From Amyelois transitella (Eukaryota; Arthropoda; Insecta; Lepidoptera; Pyralidae): 64,000 nt of DNA. Of this stretch, positions 1 to 13,200 are shown one piece after another. A program made the position numbers and the translations under genes. Each line of letters starts with the position of its first letter. Positions within the stretch are counted from its first letter, which is position 1. The DNA is taken from contig NC_083507.1 in the NCBI RefSeq assembly GCF_032362555.1, forward strand, positions 933,001 through 997,000. Reading direction: 5' to 3'. Under the pieces are notes generated by a model. The model saw nothing but the letters and a program-made list of their open reading frames with translations, made no database searches and was not told the origin of the DNA.

Positions 1-247
1 ATTTTCGAACGGACGCACTGATATGTTTAATTCTGATAGTTTTTTAGCAATATCGTGAGTCTATAAATAGTACAGTCAACCGCATATCAATGAACCCTGC
101 ATGCAACTCTATGACACGGTAATAAAAGCTAATTTGCGTTGAATTCGGGTAATTTGATATGCTGTTGATTGAACATCGAAGAACAGTTTCAGATTTAAAA
201 TTCCCGAAATTCCCACGGGAATTTCCCCCAGTTCACATCTTAGTGTG
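1..247. other. Flank downstream of the first gene
   Basis: No gene is seen here. The segment lies 3' of the stop codon of the minus-strand RRM gene and would hold its 3' UTR. No clear polyadenylation signal was recognised on that strand. Confidence 0.4.
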
Positions 248-3200
248 TTAGTCATTAGAATGTTCACTGTCGGCTTCACCGTCGCTGTCCGCTTTGTTTG
301 TCGGCGCCTTTGATGTCTTGACCTTCTTTTTCCTCACCTCGAATTGCGCCACGTGTATTTTCTTGCCGCCCACCTTGAGAGAGAAATAAATTGTTTTTAT
401 TTTACTAGGAATGCTAACGCGTGAATAAGATAGTTACTTTTTTTTGTCTCTAAATCGATTTAAAAATAGGTATTAAGTATATACATCCGCGATTTAGTGT
501 TTATATCGATAATCTTCGAATTTTCCATGATCGATTTATTCGAATTCGTGAACTGTGCAATACGATGTGAAGAACGAAAAAAGACTTACCTTAGCGCCTT
601 TAGACAACTCGATGGCTCGCCGTACTGCCTCTGGGCCATCAAACTCTATGAACACCGTATCTATAAAGTTAAACGTAAAATTATTATAACATTGTCATTT
701 TGTCTTAATCTATACTAATAAATATTATAAAGCTGACGAGTTTGTTTGTTTGAACGCGCTAATCACAAGAACAAATTGAATAATTATTTTTGTGTTGAAT
801 AGACCATTTATCGAGGAAGGCTTTAGGCTATGTAACATCACGCTGCAACTATTAGGAGCGAAGAAATAATGGAAAATGTGAAAAAAAACGGGGAAAATTA
901 TTCATCCTTGAGGGCTTCAATGATGCCCAAAATAACTATTCCACGCGGACAAAGTCGCGGGCACAGCTAGTTATGGGATATAACATTTCTCCGTCAAGTT
1001 ACTGGGCTTGTGGCAATGAAAAAACACAAACCTTTTTTTCTACATACATACATTTTTCTACATACACGTTTATATACCTTGCGGGGTAGAGAGCCAATAG
1101 TCTTCAAAAGACTGAAAGGCCACGTTCAGCTGTTTGGCTTAATGATAGAATTTCAATTCAAATAGTGACGGGTTGCTAGCCCATCGCCTAAAAGAAAAAT
1201 CCCAAGTTTATAAGCCTGTCCCTTAATCGCCTTTTACGACATCCATGGGAACGAGATGGAGTGGTCCTATTCTTTATTTTTTTATCGGTGCCGGGAACCA
1301 CACTGTGCTATCATAATATTATCAATCAGTATTTTTTACTCACCCATAGATTTCTTCCCTTTGACGAGTCTACGGATGCTTCTAATGCGTCCGTGCGCGC
1401 TGAATGTTGAACACACACTCTGGTCAGACAGCGGCGCGTACGAGCGCACCACCACAGTGGTCTCGGTGGGGGGGAGGGGCCGCTTCACCTGGATGCTGTT
1501 GCCGGCGATCACAGCGCCATCTTCTGTCAGAGCCTGGAAACATTTAATAGTAGTTGTTGTTGGTGATGAAGAGAGTTATGAATGTGGATGAAGCAAAGGA
1601 AGTATGCAGAGATTGTGGCAATTGGAAAGATGTAGTCTCTGCCTACCCCTCCGGGAAAGAGGAGTGATTTTATGTATGTATGTCCTAAATAAAACTCACT
1701 TCAGTAACTGCCCCCTCACTTTCAAACAGTATAGTGGTTGTGAAACCTGTGGAATCATCAGGATAAGCTTCAGCGACCCTGAAACAATTGCAATGCATGA
1801 AATAAATAAGCTTTCAACTATTCTTATGTTTGTACATCATATCTTGAAATAATGAAGTTATATAGTAATGAATGAAGAGCACTCAAAACCGCCGAGCTTG
1901 CATGAAGAGAGTTATGAATGTGGATGAAGCGAAAAAAGTATGCAGAGTTCGTGGCAAGTGGAAAGATGTAGCCTCTGCCTACCTCTCAAGGAAAACAGCG
2001 TGTTTAATGTATATATGTTAAATAAATAAACTCAACTTTGGAAACATTTGGAAATTTAAATTCTTTTTCTATACAAGATTCTATATGTTTATAGAAATGA
2101 AATAAAATAGCAACATAGGTACCCAATTCTTTTGATGGGCCCGCATTTCTCAAAGTGCTCAGTTAGGACGGTCTTATAATTACAGATCAGGGACAAAGGC
2201 AGATTCTCAACTATCACTGAAGCCACATTATCCGCTGCAGTTTTCTTCCCCCTATTCCAGTTCTTTGCCCATTTCACCTTCTCTTTGGTGCCTTCACTGT
2301 TATCAGTCTCCGTACTCGTCTGTTTATCATTCTTATCTTTCTTGCGTTTACTCTTTTTCTTCCTATCTTTGTCAACAACCGTCATTTCATCAAGCAAACT
2401 CGTCAGTGTATGCGGATTGTCTCCGATACTAAGATTTTCGAGATTCTCAGCAATCACCTCAGGTTTGACATCCTTCTTGCGAGATTTCGCTGCCGGCTCT
2501 TCAACGTCAGTGTCAGTCAGTTTTGTTGGTTTTTCCTTACGTTTTTTCTTGTTCAATTTCTTACTTTTCCCATCAATTTTTTCTTCATTTATATTGTTTT
2601 CTGATGTTGTTGATGCCGTACTAAAGTCAGTGTTTTTCGGATTCTTATGAATCTTTGACTTTTTAGTCTTTTCTTGTTTTTTGTTTTCCTCACTGAATGA
2701 AGAACTTTCATCAACACCATTGACTTGAGAATTCAATTGCCGGGACCTTTCAGCAGGTTCTGTTTCCATTGAGGAGTCTTCACTAACAACTCTGTTTTGT
2801 TGCTTCTTTAATTTCTTTAGTTTTTTCTCCTGGACATCTACTTTTGTTGACTTCACTGGTTTCAACCGATCTTTTGTCTTTTTTTTGCCTACAGCTAGGG
2901 ATTCTTCAGAACGAGTTTTCTTTGTTGCAACATCCTCATTCTCTTCAAGCATGAAACTCACAGACTTATTCCGTTTTTTTGGTTTATTATTATAATAAAC
3001 TTGTGAACTATCCACTGCTTCATCTGAAGAAGTATTTTTCATAATAGACTTCACTTGGCTTTTGTCCTTGTTTGATGTGCGCGGTGTGGATGTAACTTTA
3101 GACTGATTGAGGGGTGAATTAGGTAAATTCGGCTCCACAGCTGGTCCGTCTATGTTTATTCTAGATATGTCTAAAAGTTCTTGCTTTACTTTCTTTTTCT

Positions 3201-3405
3201 TAAGAGGAGAACCTAGGTGGGATGTGTCATTTTGCGACCTGAAGCTATTTTCCTTGTCAATGCCGTCGCCACCCTCATCAACCACCGAGTTACCATTTCC
3301 TGCGGCGGATTTGTACAAAGAAATAAAATCAAAAGATTTGTTGTTTTTGCCCTTGTCGGCGGGACTCCGCTTTAAGTCGAAAGACTTGGATTTCTTAGGG
3401 AACAT
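248..3405 (-). CDS. Nucleolin-like protein: lysine-rich N-terminus plus two RRMs
   Basis: Five exons on the minus strand: 3405-2123, 1778-1700, 1533-1344, 660-590 and 373-248, with intron phases 2, 0, 1, 0. They give 582 codons with no internal stop. Residues 1 to about 390 are charged and low-complexity (K, S, E, D rich with many KK/KKK runs), as in nucleolar proteins. The end of exon 1 through exon 3 encodes an RRM (VIVENLPLS, then GPIKRIG). Exons 3-5 encode a second, divergent RRM (VVVRSYAPL, VFIEFDGPEAV). The tail is basic then acidic and ends EADSEHSND. A role in rRNA processing or nucleolar RNA binding is inferred from composition only. The 5' splice site of exon 1 (GTACCT) is weaker than its neighbours. 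It faces a paralogue on the plus strand about 0.83 kb away. The exact orthologue was not recognised. Confidence 0.85.
709..970 (+). mobile_element. Non-autonomous Helitron, Lep1-like (family H1)
   Basis: Starts TCTATACTAAT just after an A and ends CTAG just before a T. A short hairpin (GCGGACGAAGTCGC or close variant) precedes the end. This A/T insertion and TC...CTRR structure is the Helitron signature, and the sequence resembles the lepidopteran Lep1 group. It sits in the third intron of the RRM gene and carries no coding capacity. Confidence 0.85.
1062..1312 (-). mobile_element. SINE-1 copy
   Basis: The family is defined here by a head ending GTGGTTCCCGGCACCAATA, a core CGTAAAAGGCGACTAAGGG, and a tail ATATAGACGTGATTATATG followed by (TATG)n. 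This copy is reversed (tail first) and ends about 30 bp from the 5' splice site of exon 3 of the RRM gene. At least 20 full or partial copies occur in the window. Confidence 0.85.
1566..1683 (+). mobile_element. LINE 3' fragment (family L)
   Basis: Encodes the reverse-transcriptase-ORF tail seen in longer copies ([11 protein letters not shown], then SAYPSGKE) followed by a stop and GATTTTATGTATGTATG. Such 5'-truncated pieces with (TATG)n tails are typical of LINE insertions. The clade (RTE, Jockey or other) cannot be settled from this C-terminal piece. Confidence 0.8.
1880..2030 (+). mobile_element. LINE 3' fragment (family L), degenerate
   Basis: Same C-terminal motif as the family L copy about 200 bp upstream ([10 protein letters not shown] and GKWKDV-like codons) with several substitutions and an altered tail. 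It lies in the first intron of the RRM gene. Confidence 0.7.
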
Positions 3406-4236
3406 TTCTGATTTTAGCTTTCAGGAATCAAACTCGTTGATAAAATCAATCAAACATGGTATTATTTATTGCAATCTTTAATATAATTTATTTTATTTAA
3501 TCAAAACATGCGCAAAGAAATAGAAAAAGGTTATTTCGATTTAAGGTTATGATTTCCAACAGCAACAGCAAGTTAATTTGACAGTGACATGAACATGTTG
3601 AGATTATCGGGCCACGGGCTTAGGCATATTCACACAGAGCCTACACATAATAAAAACGATTACACGTCAATGTTGTCAACGTCAATATAAATTCGTCAAT
3701 CGATATCTTGCGCGTCTTTTATTATGGCAACACTAATAACCTCACTTTTGTAATGGCGGATGCGCTTGCGTGATGCCGGTTTCGTGTTATTATTGCTTTT
3801 AGTTTGGCGTCCATTCGTGTAAACTCGTGCTACGATTGATTCCAAGTGCATATAGCATCTTGGTAAGTTAACCACCCAATATCATATTAAAACAACTTGT
3901 TATTCAGTACAAAAATGAATAATTCCTTGTGTATGACTTCGGCTTTTTCCGTTTGCTACAACGCCATGCTCCATGGCGCGATTAGCTTGTAACGATGTAT
4001 TTACCGTTATTACGTTCATTTGCGGAGTTTAAAATCAAATATTTGTCTTAGTCCATGTAGATATTTATATTTTTATAATCGTAACAATTTAATACGCGCA
4101 TTTGCGATTTTGTCCTTGAGACATGTGAATAGGCGCCAAGTAGATAAGTTTCGATGAAAATTGACTATGTAGTGGCGGGAAACTATATATCTCAAATTGA
4201 TTTATAATATCAATCAACTTTTAGACAACCGTGAAA
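3406..4236. promoter_or_regulatory. Shared promoter region of the two divergent RRM genes
   Basis: About 0.83 kb separates the two start codons. The plus-strand gene appears to have a non-coding first exon ending at 3862 (TCTTG|GTAAGT) and a 5' UTR intron to 4224 (TTTTAG|AC), placing its transcription start before 3862. A GGCGG-containing stretch near 3753 is compatible with a TATA-less housekeeping promoter. This is inference; no factor sites were demonstrated. Confidence 0.5.
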
Positions 4237-7200
4237 ATGGTAGCTCAAAAGAAGGGCCGTGGCGCTAAGACTCAGGCGGCGAAGGCAAAGGCTGCTGCCG
4301 CTGCTGAAGAACAGCAGATCGCAGAAACTGAGTTGGATCAAGTTGACGGGGAGGAAAACAACGGAGATTCAGAACAACAGGAACAGATGGACGACACTCC
4401 AGCAGAGGAAGAAGGCGGTGAACAAGCAGAGGGTGAAAGCCAAGAGAATGCAGATGGGGAACAAAAGGAAGAAGAAAAAAAAGAAGAGAAGGTTGAATCT
4501 GGTAAATTGCTTGTTGAGAATCTTCCTTCGAGCTACCTCTTTGACTACCAAGACAAACTCAAAGAACTGTTCTCAAAACATGGAGAAATTCTCAGTGTCA
4601 AGTGAGTATACTTATTGGCATTATAACTCTGATATTAAACTTATTTGCTAACATTCAAATATCAGTCCTTAAAATGTCATGGCTTAAATATGGTTAAGTA
4701 ATACATATGTAACAATATTATACTTAATTAATTTTTGATTGACATGTTCTGAGGTGCGAATTGCAGTCAGAATGAGCCGTCCAGTACGGAGTATTAATGA
4801 GAGAAATTTTCTTTCTTTCTAGACGTGGTCCAATCATTGTAACTGAACTGACCACAACTCCGACATTATCGGCTATAGTCGAATTCAAAAACAAAGAGTC
4901 TCTGGACAAGGTAAACATAAGTTTATTAACATTTTATTTCTATTGAGATTCATAGTTGCTAATTTTAGAAATGCGCTGTTGTTCAGAGTACTGAATTAGC
5001 GCAATTAAGGCTAAGATTATTATATTTTTTTCCAAATTACACCTAAAGTTTATGTACGAATTGCCCTGGAGTCTGCGGAATGAGTGACTATTTGAATGTT
5101 TCAACAGGCTGGTCTACTAAACTGTGGATATTGTTCTGGTTTTAAAATGATTTTGTTTTGTAATTTATCAAAATTATGCAATCTGTATAAGTTGTAGTAG
5201 ATCAGCTGATATAACTTGTGCCCTTGTATGTCTTTTGTGTATTTCAGAGGCAGTTTAGAAATAAATAAAAAAGGTGATTAATAGTGTTAGCCCAGAAGAT
5301 AAATAATAACAATTTTTCAAGTCTTGTTCCCACATGTCTTCTGATAAAGTCTTGTATTTAATTCCTTTTTTATTTTCCCACTTTTGGATATTTCTGGAAA
5401 ACACTCACACATTCCATTGGCAAGACTTTTCAAATTATTCTAAAAGTTATAAAGTTATATTCATCTTTTTTATTTATTCAAAGTACACGATAATTAATTT
5501 AATCTGCTAAGTCTACTCAGTTGGAAGGTAATATTACTTTAATGTTATATAATTGTAAATATTAATCTCTTTGACTCCCAATGCTTCATCTTCAAAAGGT
5601 AAGTCATTTATAAGTTCACTAGCCTTACTCATGTGAGGTAGTAAAAAGATTTTAAGTCAAGATTTAATTCCAAGTCTAATTCACATTCAAAATATCTTAG
5701 TTCTTCTCAGTAATCTTTGACTAAGAAATAATACACAAGTAAATCTATACATCACAGTTAAAAATTGTGAGAGACTGGTGTCCAAACTAAGCAGAGCTTG
5801 TAACTTAGAACATCAGCCTCTCCATTATGTTGTTAATACTTATTAAAGGAGGCACTTATTAACCTATCATGAGACACACCAAAAATCCATTCATTTTCTT
5901 ATTCATGAAATATCTTTCCATCCCATATGTGAAAATTAAACTTTTCTCTGCAATATACATAATAATATAATTATCTGAGAGAAGAGTAAAAAGACTTAAG
6001 TATCTGACTAAATTAGAGATATTGTCCAGGCCCCATATGAATAGGCCACTGTTATTAAAAATCAACTCTGAATTCAATTTGAAATATAGATAAATTTGGA
6101 TGTGTATCATCTTACCTTTCACTTTTGTGAAATTCAGGAATATATATAATAAAGAATGTTTGTAACTGGCAGTCTAGCAAGACTTGACATATTTTTAATA
6201 GCTTTATTTATATCTCAGTTCTATAACGTTATTATGTGGGAAATGAATTTTTATGTTATATGACATGGAACACATGATTTATATTTTATTTTATTCTTTT
6301 AAAAGTTCATCAAAAAGTTAATTGAATGTAATAGCGAGATAGCAGAACATATTTTGTTTTTGGATTTTAAGTTTAATGTACTTGTAATAAAGTCGATATT
6401 TCGGTTTGATTCAGCGGCAAAGACTTTTAAAAGTGGTATTCCTCTCTGTTCTAAGTAATTAATTGAGAATCTCGCTCGTTCTTACTCCGAAACCCGCCTC
6501 AATAACATCGTTCAAGATTATAGGCGATTTTGTATTTTCGCAATTTCTAACTCATTAAACAACTCTAGGCCCTGACCGAGGAAGGTACAGTCCTCGATGG
6601 AAACCGCATCTCCGTGGCCGTAGAATCCCGGGCGGAGACCGCAGTCCTGGTGGGAGTCCCGTATGAGGCCAGCACGGATTACGTGAAGCTACTATTCTCA
6701 CAGTGCGGCGAAGTCACCCATATACACGAGTTCAGCAAGACTAAGTATAAGATCTGTGAGTATTATTAATTTAACTATAGATTTTATCTGTGGATGAAGC
6801 GAAGGAAGTATGCAGAGATCGTGGCAAGTGGAAAGATGTAGTCTTTGCCTACCCCTCCGGGAAATAGGCGTGATTTTATGTATGTATGTGTTTTATCTGT
6901 AGAAATATATTTTTGTGATTGGACAAGATTTTGACGTTTCAACTTTTTCTTGGTAGGTTTGTTTACGGCCAGGATTTTTAATGCAGTGTAAGCAGTTTAC
7001 TTTTGTATGTGTTTAGTGGGTAGCTAGGGGAATGCGTAAATGAATTGGGTATGTTGAAGCTAAAAAATTTTTTAATAAGTAGAAAATGAGGAATCTTAAA
7101 ACAACATGTTTTCTGCTGATTTTTTATTTAATAACATGACATGTTGTGGATGAATCTCAGAAAATTTTGTTAAACAATATAATATTTAGCATGTTGAAAT

Positions 7201-10200
7201 ATTAAAGATATCATATTAATTTATTACTCTCATTTCGCAGTCGGGTAAAATGCCATCGCAATAATAAAGTGTACATGGTTTTGGTTGTAACTTTTGATCT
7301 TGACCTTGCGCTCAACGAAGGTCATTGACATGGAGTATTACGTCATCACTCATCTCTGCCCATTACAAATCTTTTTTTAGGACTATGACTGGTCACACTA
7401 ATGTGATATTTTTAACCTACAATGCTTAACAAAGGTATATCAAGTGAATATAAAGGTGATATCTACCCCTCCCGATCAGAAACTTAGCAAAACGTCAAAG
7501 CGAAACGTCTAATGAGCAAAAAACAAAATGTCTAACTATCTAGATAGATGGTAAGGTGAAAATGCGTGATGCGCATAATAGGCACAGGTTCAAATCCCAC
7601 TTTGGCTATGTACCAAGGACTACTTTTTAAGATTTAAAAATTTGTGAGGGTAAAACATCGTGAGGCAACCTCCTCATTCAGGTAAATAGATGTTTAACAT
7701 TCATATATTGACCGCCTCTGTGGCGCAGCGTACGCTTTTTATGATTGGACTGGGTCTTGGATGTTTATCTATATAAGTATTTATTATAAAATAAAGTATC
7801 GCTGAGTTAGTATCTCGTAACACAAGTCTCGAACTTACTTCGAGGCTTACTCAATCAGTGTAATTTGTCCCGTATGTATTCATTTATATATCCAATACGG
7901 GTTAGGTTCCCCTGCAAAGGTTGCGGAGATCAGACTTGAGTCGCTTCATGTAAAAATCTGCCTCACCCAATCCAGGATCCACGGTCGAAGGCATACCCCG
8001 GGCTCCTCTCCAGAGTGGTGAGGATGCAACCGGGACTAAAGCCAAGCAGAAAAATAAAGTTTTAAAAATTTTAAGTTAAACTAGCGATTATAAATGTTAT
8101 TATACATAAAAACCTTCCTCTTGAATCACTCTACCTGTTACAAAAAACCGCATCAAAATCCGTTGCGTAATTTTAAAGATTTAAGCATACAGACTAAAAT
8201 AGCGACTTTGTTTTATACTATGTAGTGATAAATGATGATATTCTTGTCACGCAGTGCGGGTGACCTTCCAAGCGAAGGAGGCGGTGGAGAGGGCGCTGAA
8301 GCTGGACCGCGAGCTGCGCATCAACGGGTTCCTCATCACCGTCTCCAAGTACCGCGACGACGATGAGCAGAAGGCTCACGCGGCCAATCAGAACAAGGTA
8401 CATACCACTCGTACTATTTTAATTGAAGGCTATTCTAATGTATGGGACATTAAATATAAATATATACGGGACAGATTACACCGTATATATTTGTGCCGTG
8501 CCGATTATAGATTGTGCCGTGTGGTTCCTGGGACCAATAAAAAAAAGAATAGGATCACTTCATCTCTTTCCCATGGATGTCGTAAAAGGCGACTAAGGGA
8601 TAGGCTTACAAACTTGGGATTCTTTCTTTCAATGGGCTATTTGAATCACAATTCTATCATCAAGCCAAATTCCATTCAGTCTTTTCAAGACTGTTGGCTC
8701 TGTCTACCCCGCAAGGGATATAGACGTGACCATCATAGACCATTTGTATGTATGTACAGATTACACACACTGAATTAGCCTCATAGTAAGTTCGAGACTT
8801 GTGTTACGAGATACTTTCTCAACGATACGTCTACATCAAAAGAAAAATCGGTTGTCTGTAAAGTCGGTTTACTGACGATAGTTGAACTTGACAACGTCTT
8901 AAGAAATTAATGATACACCACATTCACATTTCATTGCTCTTGATACTCGACCGAAACATGTAAATGTACTATAGTATAGCAGCTAGACGCATCGCTCACT
9001 CAAGTAGGAGAGAGACGGATGTCGAACGCAAAGGCCGATTGTGCCTCTTTGTCGCTCGTTCCGCGCTCTCGCTTGCACTGCAAGCCTTACATGAAACGCC
9101 TCAGAGCGAGGTAACGCCGCATGAGTCATGTTTTTACGTGCGTGCAGCCGGCTCAATCGAATTATAAGACATTGTCAATTGTCAAAAAAAAAATAGTGAA
9201 GAAGTATAAAGCCACTATTAGCCAGCTATTTAGTCTTAATGCCAAATAGCTGAACGTGGCCTATCAGTCCGCTCAGGACTGTTGGCTCTGTCTACCCCGC
9301 AAGGGATATAGACGTGATTATATGTATGTATGTATGTAAGAAGTATAAAATTAATGTTATTAAAAATGTTAATTTTGTTTTTACAGAACAAGCGACAACA
9401 CCCACAGAGCCAGAACAGGTCGGCGCCGGCGAACGCCAACAACAGCCCCAACTCGGGCCGCAACAACTTCCGCGGCCGGGGCGCCTTCAACGCCCGGGGG
9501 AACTTCAGAGGTGACCTATCAAAATTCAAGACTTTTATTCATTATTATAAAAATTCAAAATTCAAAAAATTCAAAATTTTTTATTCATTATTATAGGATA
9601 TTATTATATCGCTTAATAATTGTCGTATGGTTTAACAACTTGGTTGACGTCAAATATATTACTTAAAAACTAAGTTTACTGCCGCTTCCAAGGCGTCAGT
9701 GCAGAAGAAGCGGTAACAAACTGCACTGTATAGGATTATAGGATACTTCATATCGCTTAATAATTGTCAAAACGTTTGGTTTCACAACATTGGTTGACTT
9801 TCATTTGGTTCAACATCACTAGTTTCTTCTTCCACCTAGTGGCTTTAGTTCTCCGGCTGCATTCTCCACCATTCTGGAGAGGAGCCTGGAGTATATTATG
9901 CCTTTGACTATGGATCCTGGATTGGGTGAGTCAGGTTTTTACACGAAGGGAGTTCCCGTCTGACCTCTGGAACCTTTGCAGGGTAAACTTGACCGGTATT
10001 GGATCGATCGATACAAGGAGAGTGTGGAGGGAAAGGTCGGAGTGGGAAGACCTAGACGAACATATCTTGATCAAATTAAGGACGTCCTGGTAAAGGGTCA
10101 GGTCAAAAGTACCCGAAACCGCCGAGCTTGTATGAAGAGAGTTATGAATGTGGACGAAGCGAAAGAAGTATGCAGAGATCGTGGCAAGTGGAAAGAGGTA

Positions 10201-13200
10201 GTCTCTGCCTACCCCTCCGGGAAAGAGGCGTGATTTTATGTATGTATGTATGTATTGGATCGATCATGGCTACAAATTTAGTTTGCCTGAATATGCAGCA
10301 GGGGGATTTCCTCATGATGTTTTCCCACACCTTAAGAGCATTGCTTAGTATTAGAATAGATTAATTTTCAAAATTGGATACAAGGTATTACTTTATTGAC
10401 ATCACATCACTTAAATCTAATTATAGCTACTACCCGCTTCTAAAGCGCATGTGTAGAAGAAGCGGCGGAACAAACTAAACTGCAGCTATATTAAAACAAC
10501 TTCATACATAACTTCGAAAATAGTCATTGGCGCATCGCCGTTGGTGGGATTTGAACCTGTGCCCTATTAAGCGCTACACGCATTTCAACCAGGCACCTTA
10601 CCGATTCGACCACGGAGGCTCCCTGCAAGCGACTTAAAATTAGCAGTATCATTACAATAATACTCGTATGTCTGTCGGCAGGCGGTCGCGGCCGGGGCGC
10701 CTTCGGCCGCGGCTCGTTCCCGCGCGGCGGCTTCGCCCCCGTCAACTCCTACATGCCGCCGCAACCGTTCATGGGCCGTCCGGTAAATATATATATATAT
10801 GCATACATAAAATCACGCCTCTTTCCCTGGGGGGGGAGGCAGAGACTACCTCTTGCCACGATCTCTGCATACTTCCTTCACATACATATTTTATATATAT
10901 CTTATACATATATAAAATTCTCGTGTCACAATGTTTGTCTCTGTACTCCTCCGAAATGGCTTGACCGATTCTCATGAAATTTTGTGAGCAAATTTAGTAG
11001 GTCTGAGAATCGGTCAACATCTTTTTTTCATACCCCTTAGCGATAAGGGTTGTCCAACCTTAATTTTTTTTTTTTTTTTTACTAGAAATTAGGCTTATAA
11101 GCTTGGGATTATTTTTATGCGATGGGCTAGCAACCTGTCACTATTTTAATTTCAATTCTATCATAAAGCCAAACAGCTGACCATGGTCTACCAGCCTCTT
11201 CAAGACTATTGGCTCTGTCTACCGCGCAAGGGATAAAGACGTGATTATATGAATGTATGTCGTAAACAGCGACTAAGGAAAAGGCTAATAGCCCAACTTT
11301 TCAAGCCAGTTGTGCATATTTTATATATTTATATACCTATATGTATATTTATTTTTTATTTGTCATCCAATTAAATTGTTTACTGTATTTTTTTGCAATA
11401 ATTTCAAACGTGCTTTTCATTTGGTTTTGCATGCTCACACAGCGATAATAAAGAAACGAGTGCATAGAATGACGTGCAAAGAAATGCAGTAGCTAATCTT
11501 CATTGCAAGCAGCACAGGGAAAATATATACATACTTCGGTATTGAAAATTTAGATCGCGAAACAATCTCATCGAAACGGGGGGGAAAGTTGACAAAAGAA
11601 TTTAAAATCTATTCTCATACCATAACTTACAACTAAATACCTTACTTACTTTTACTTACCTTTCCCGTGGATGTCGTAAAAGGCGACTAAGGGATAGGCT
11701 TAGAAACTAGGGATTCCTGTTGTAGGCGATGTACCAATAAGCAACCTGTTACTATTTGAATCTCAATTCCATCTCTTCTGACTGTGTCTACCCCCTATAA
11801 AATCGATTCAAGCACGTCGAAAAGCTATGTCTTCTCTTTATTTCTTACGATCTTGTAACCTTACCTCAAGTTAGATGGAGGACACAAAATATGCCTTGTC
11901 AACCTCTGTACAGTACTACCACTTTAATAAGTTACACTGATGTACCTGCGCAGAAATCAATTTTTGTCATGGCGCGAAAATATCTGCGCCAATCATAGTG
12001 CGCCATTTGAACGCGGGATCAAAACCGTTCGCTATTGGCTAATTGCGTACGCGCAAGTCTGGAGTTCGGCGTCGCGGTAGTCGGTATTTGTCTGGTACAA
12101 CTTATAATGAGCGAGATACACGACTCCTATTGTTTTGGGATTTAAAATCCTATGTAGTAGCAATAAGTTCGTTATTTCACTTATGTTTTCATTCGGCCAG
12201 ATTCGGCGGTCGGTTGTACTATTCTTTGCCGTCGAACAATGCCGATGTTACTTATAAAAGTGGTAGACCTGTACACTATAACGTAAATTTCGTGACGTCA
12301 CACAATTTTTAGAACCAGCCCTTCTCTGCTTGCAATGAAGATATTACGCGACCAGCCTTCGCTACTGACTGACTCTATGCATTCTTTTCAGAGTTACCTG
12401 TAGTTGAACGTTAGTTGAACGCACGCGCTCAAGGTAACAAAGCCAGGGAAATAAGTAGGAATTATCAAATGGGTTATTCACAAACATTGACAAGAAATAT
12501 TTCTTGTTATCTCTCGCACATTAGGTTAACTCAAAAGATTTAAAATAATTATACGATTCTTTGGTTGGTGAAAGGCCCAGCGACTAAGCAACTTGTTTGT
12601 TGACATCTCGTCTCACCTACGATTAATAATTAGTAAAACCTAGATAGAATAGAATAGATTTATTTTCAATATTGGATACAAGGTATCACTTATTGACGTC
12701 ACATCAGTTTAATTAGATCGGTAAATTTATAAATTAACGGAAATGTCGACGTAAAATAATAAAATTGCATCACTCGTTCAGAATATTACGGGAAGTTTAT
12801 AATCTTTCTAGGAATGTTGATATACTTGCGGTTTTTGTTCTTTTCTCCAGGGACATAACATCTATTATTTAAGATTTTGTTATGTCAAAGTTAGGTTAGG
12901 CGACTCTGTCCCTAATTTATGCGACCGTTTGTATTGGATCTCGGCCAGCTTATTAAAAAAATTAATGTTTAATCTGGCAATGTCGACTCTCATCATAAAA
13001 AGTCAATTGTCAAAAGGTCAATTTCTTAAAATTCTCAGTGTTTCAGAATGACTTGTCCTAAAATTACCAGTTTCCAATAGATATGTTTCATTTAGTTAGA
13101 AATTATCATTATGTCAAACACTTTTATTATATTATGTTTAAGAGGTAGTCATAGTTATTACTAGCTCACGGTGGTAAAGACGAGATGCAAGAATGACAAC

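Noticed and set aside
10009-10253. Host gene encoding [12 protein letters not shown] and related open frames.
   Set aside because: The same sequence occurs at over a dozen places with (TATG)n tails and target-site duplications. It is a LINE 3' end.
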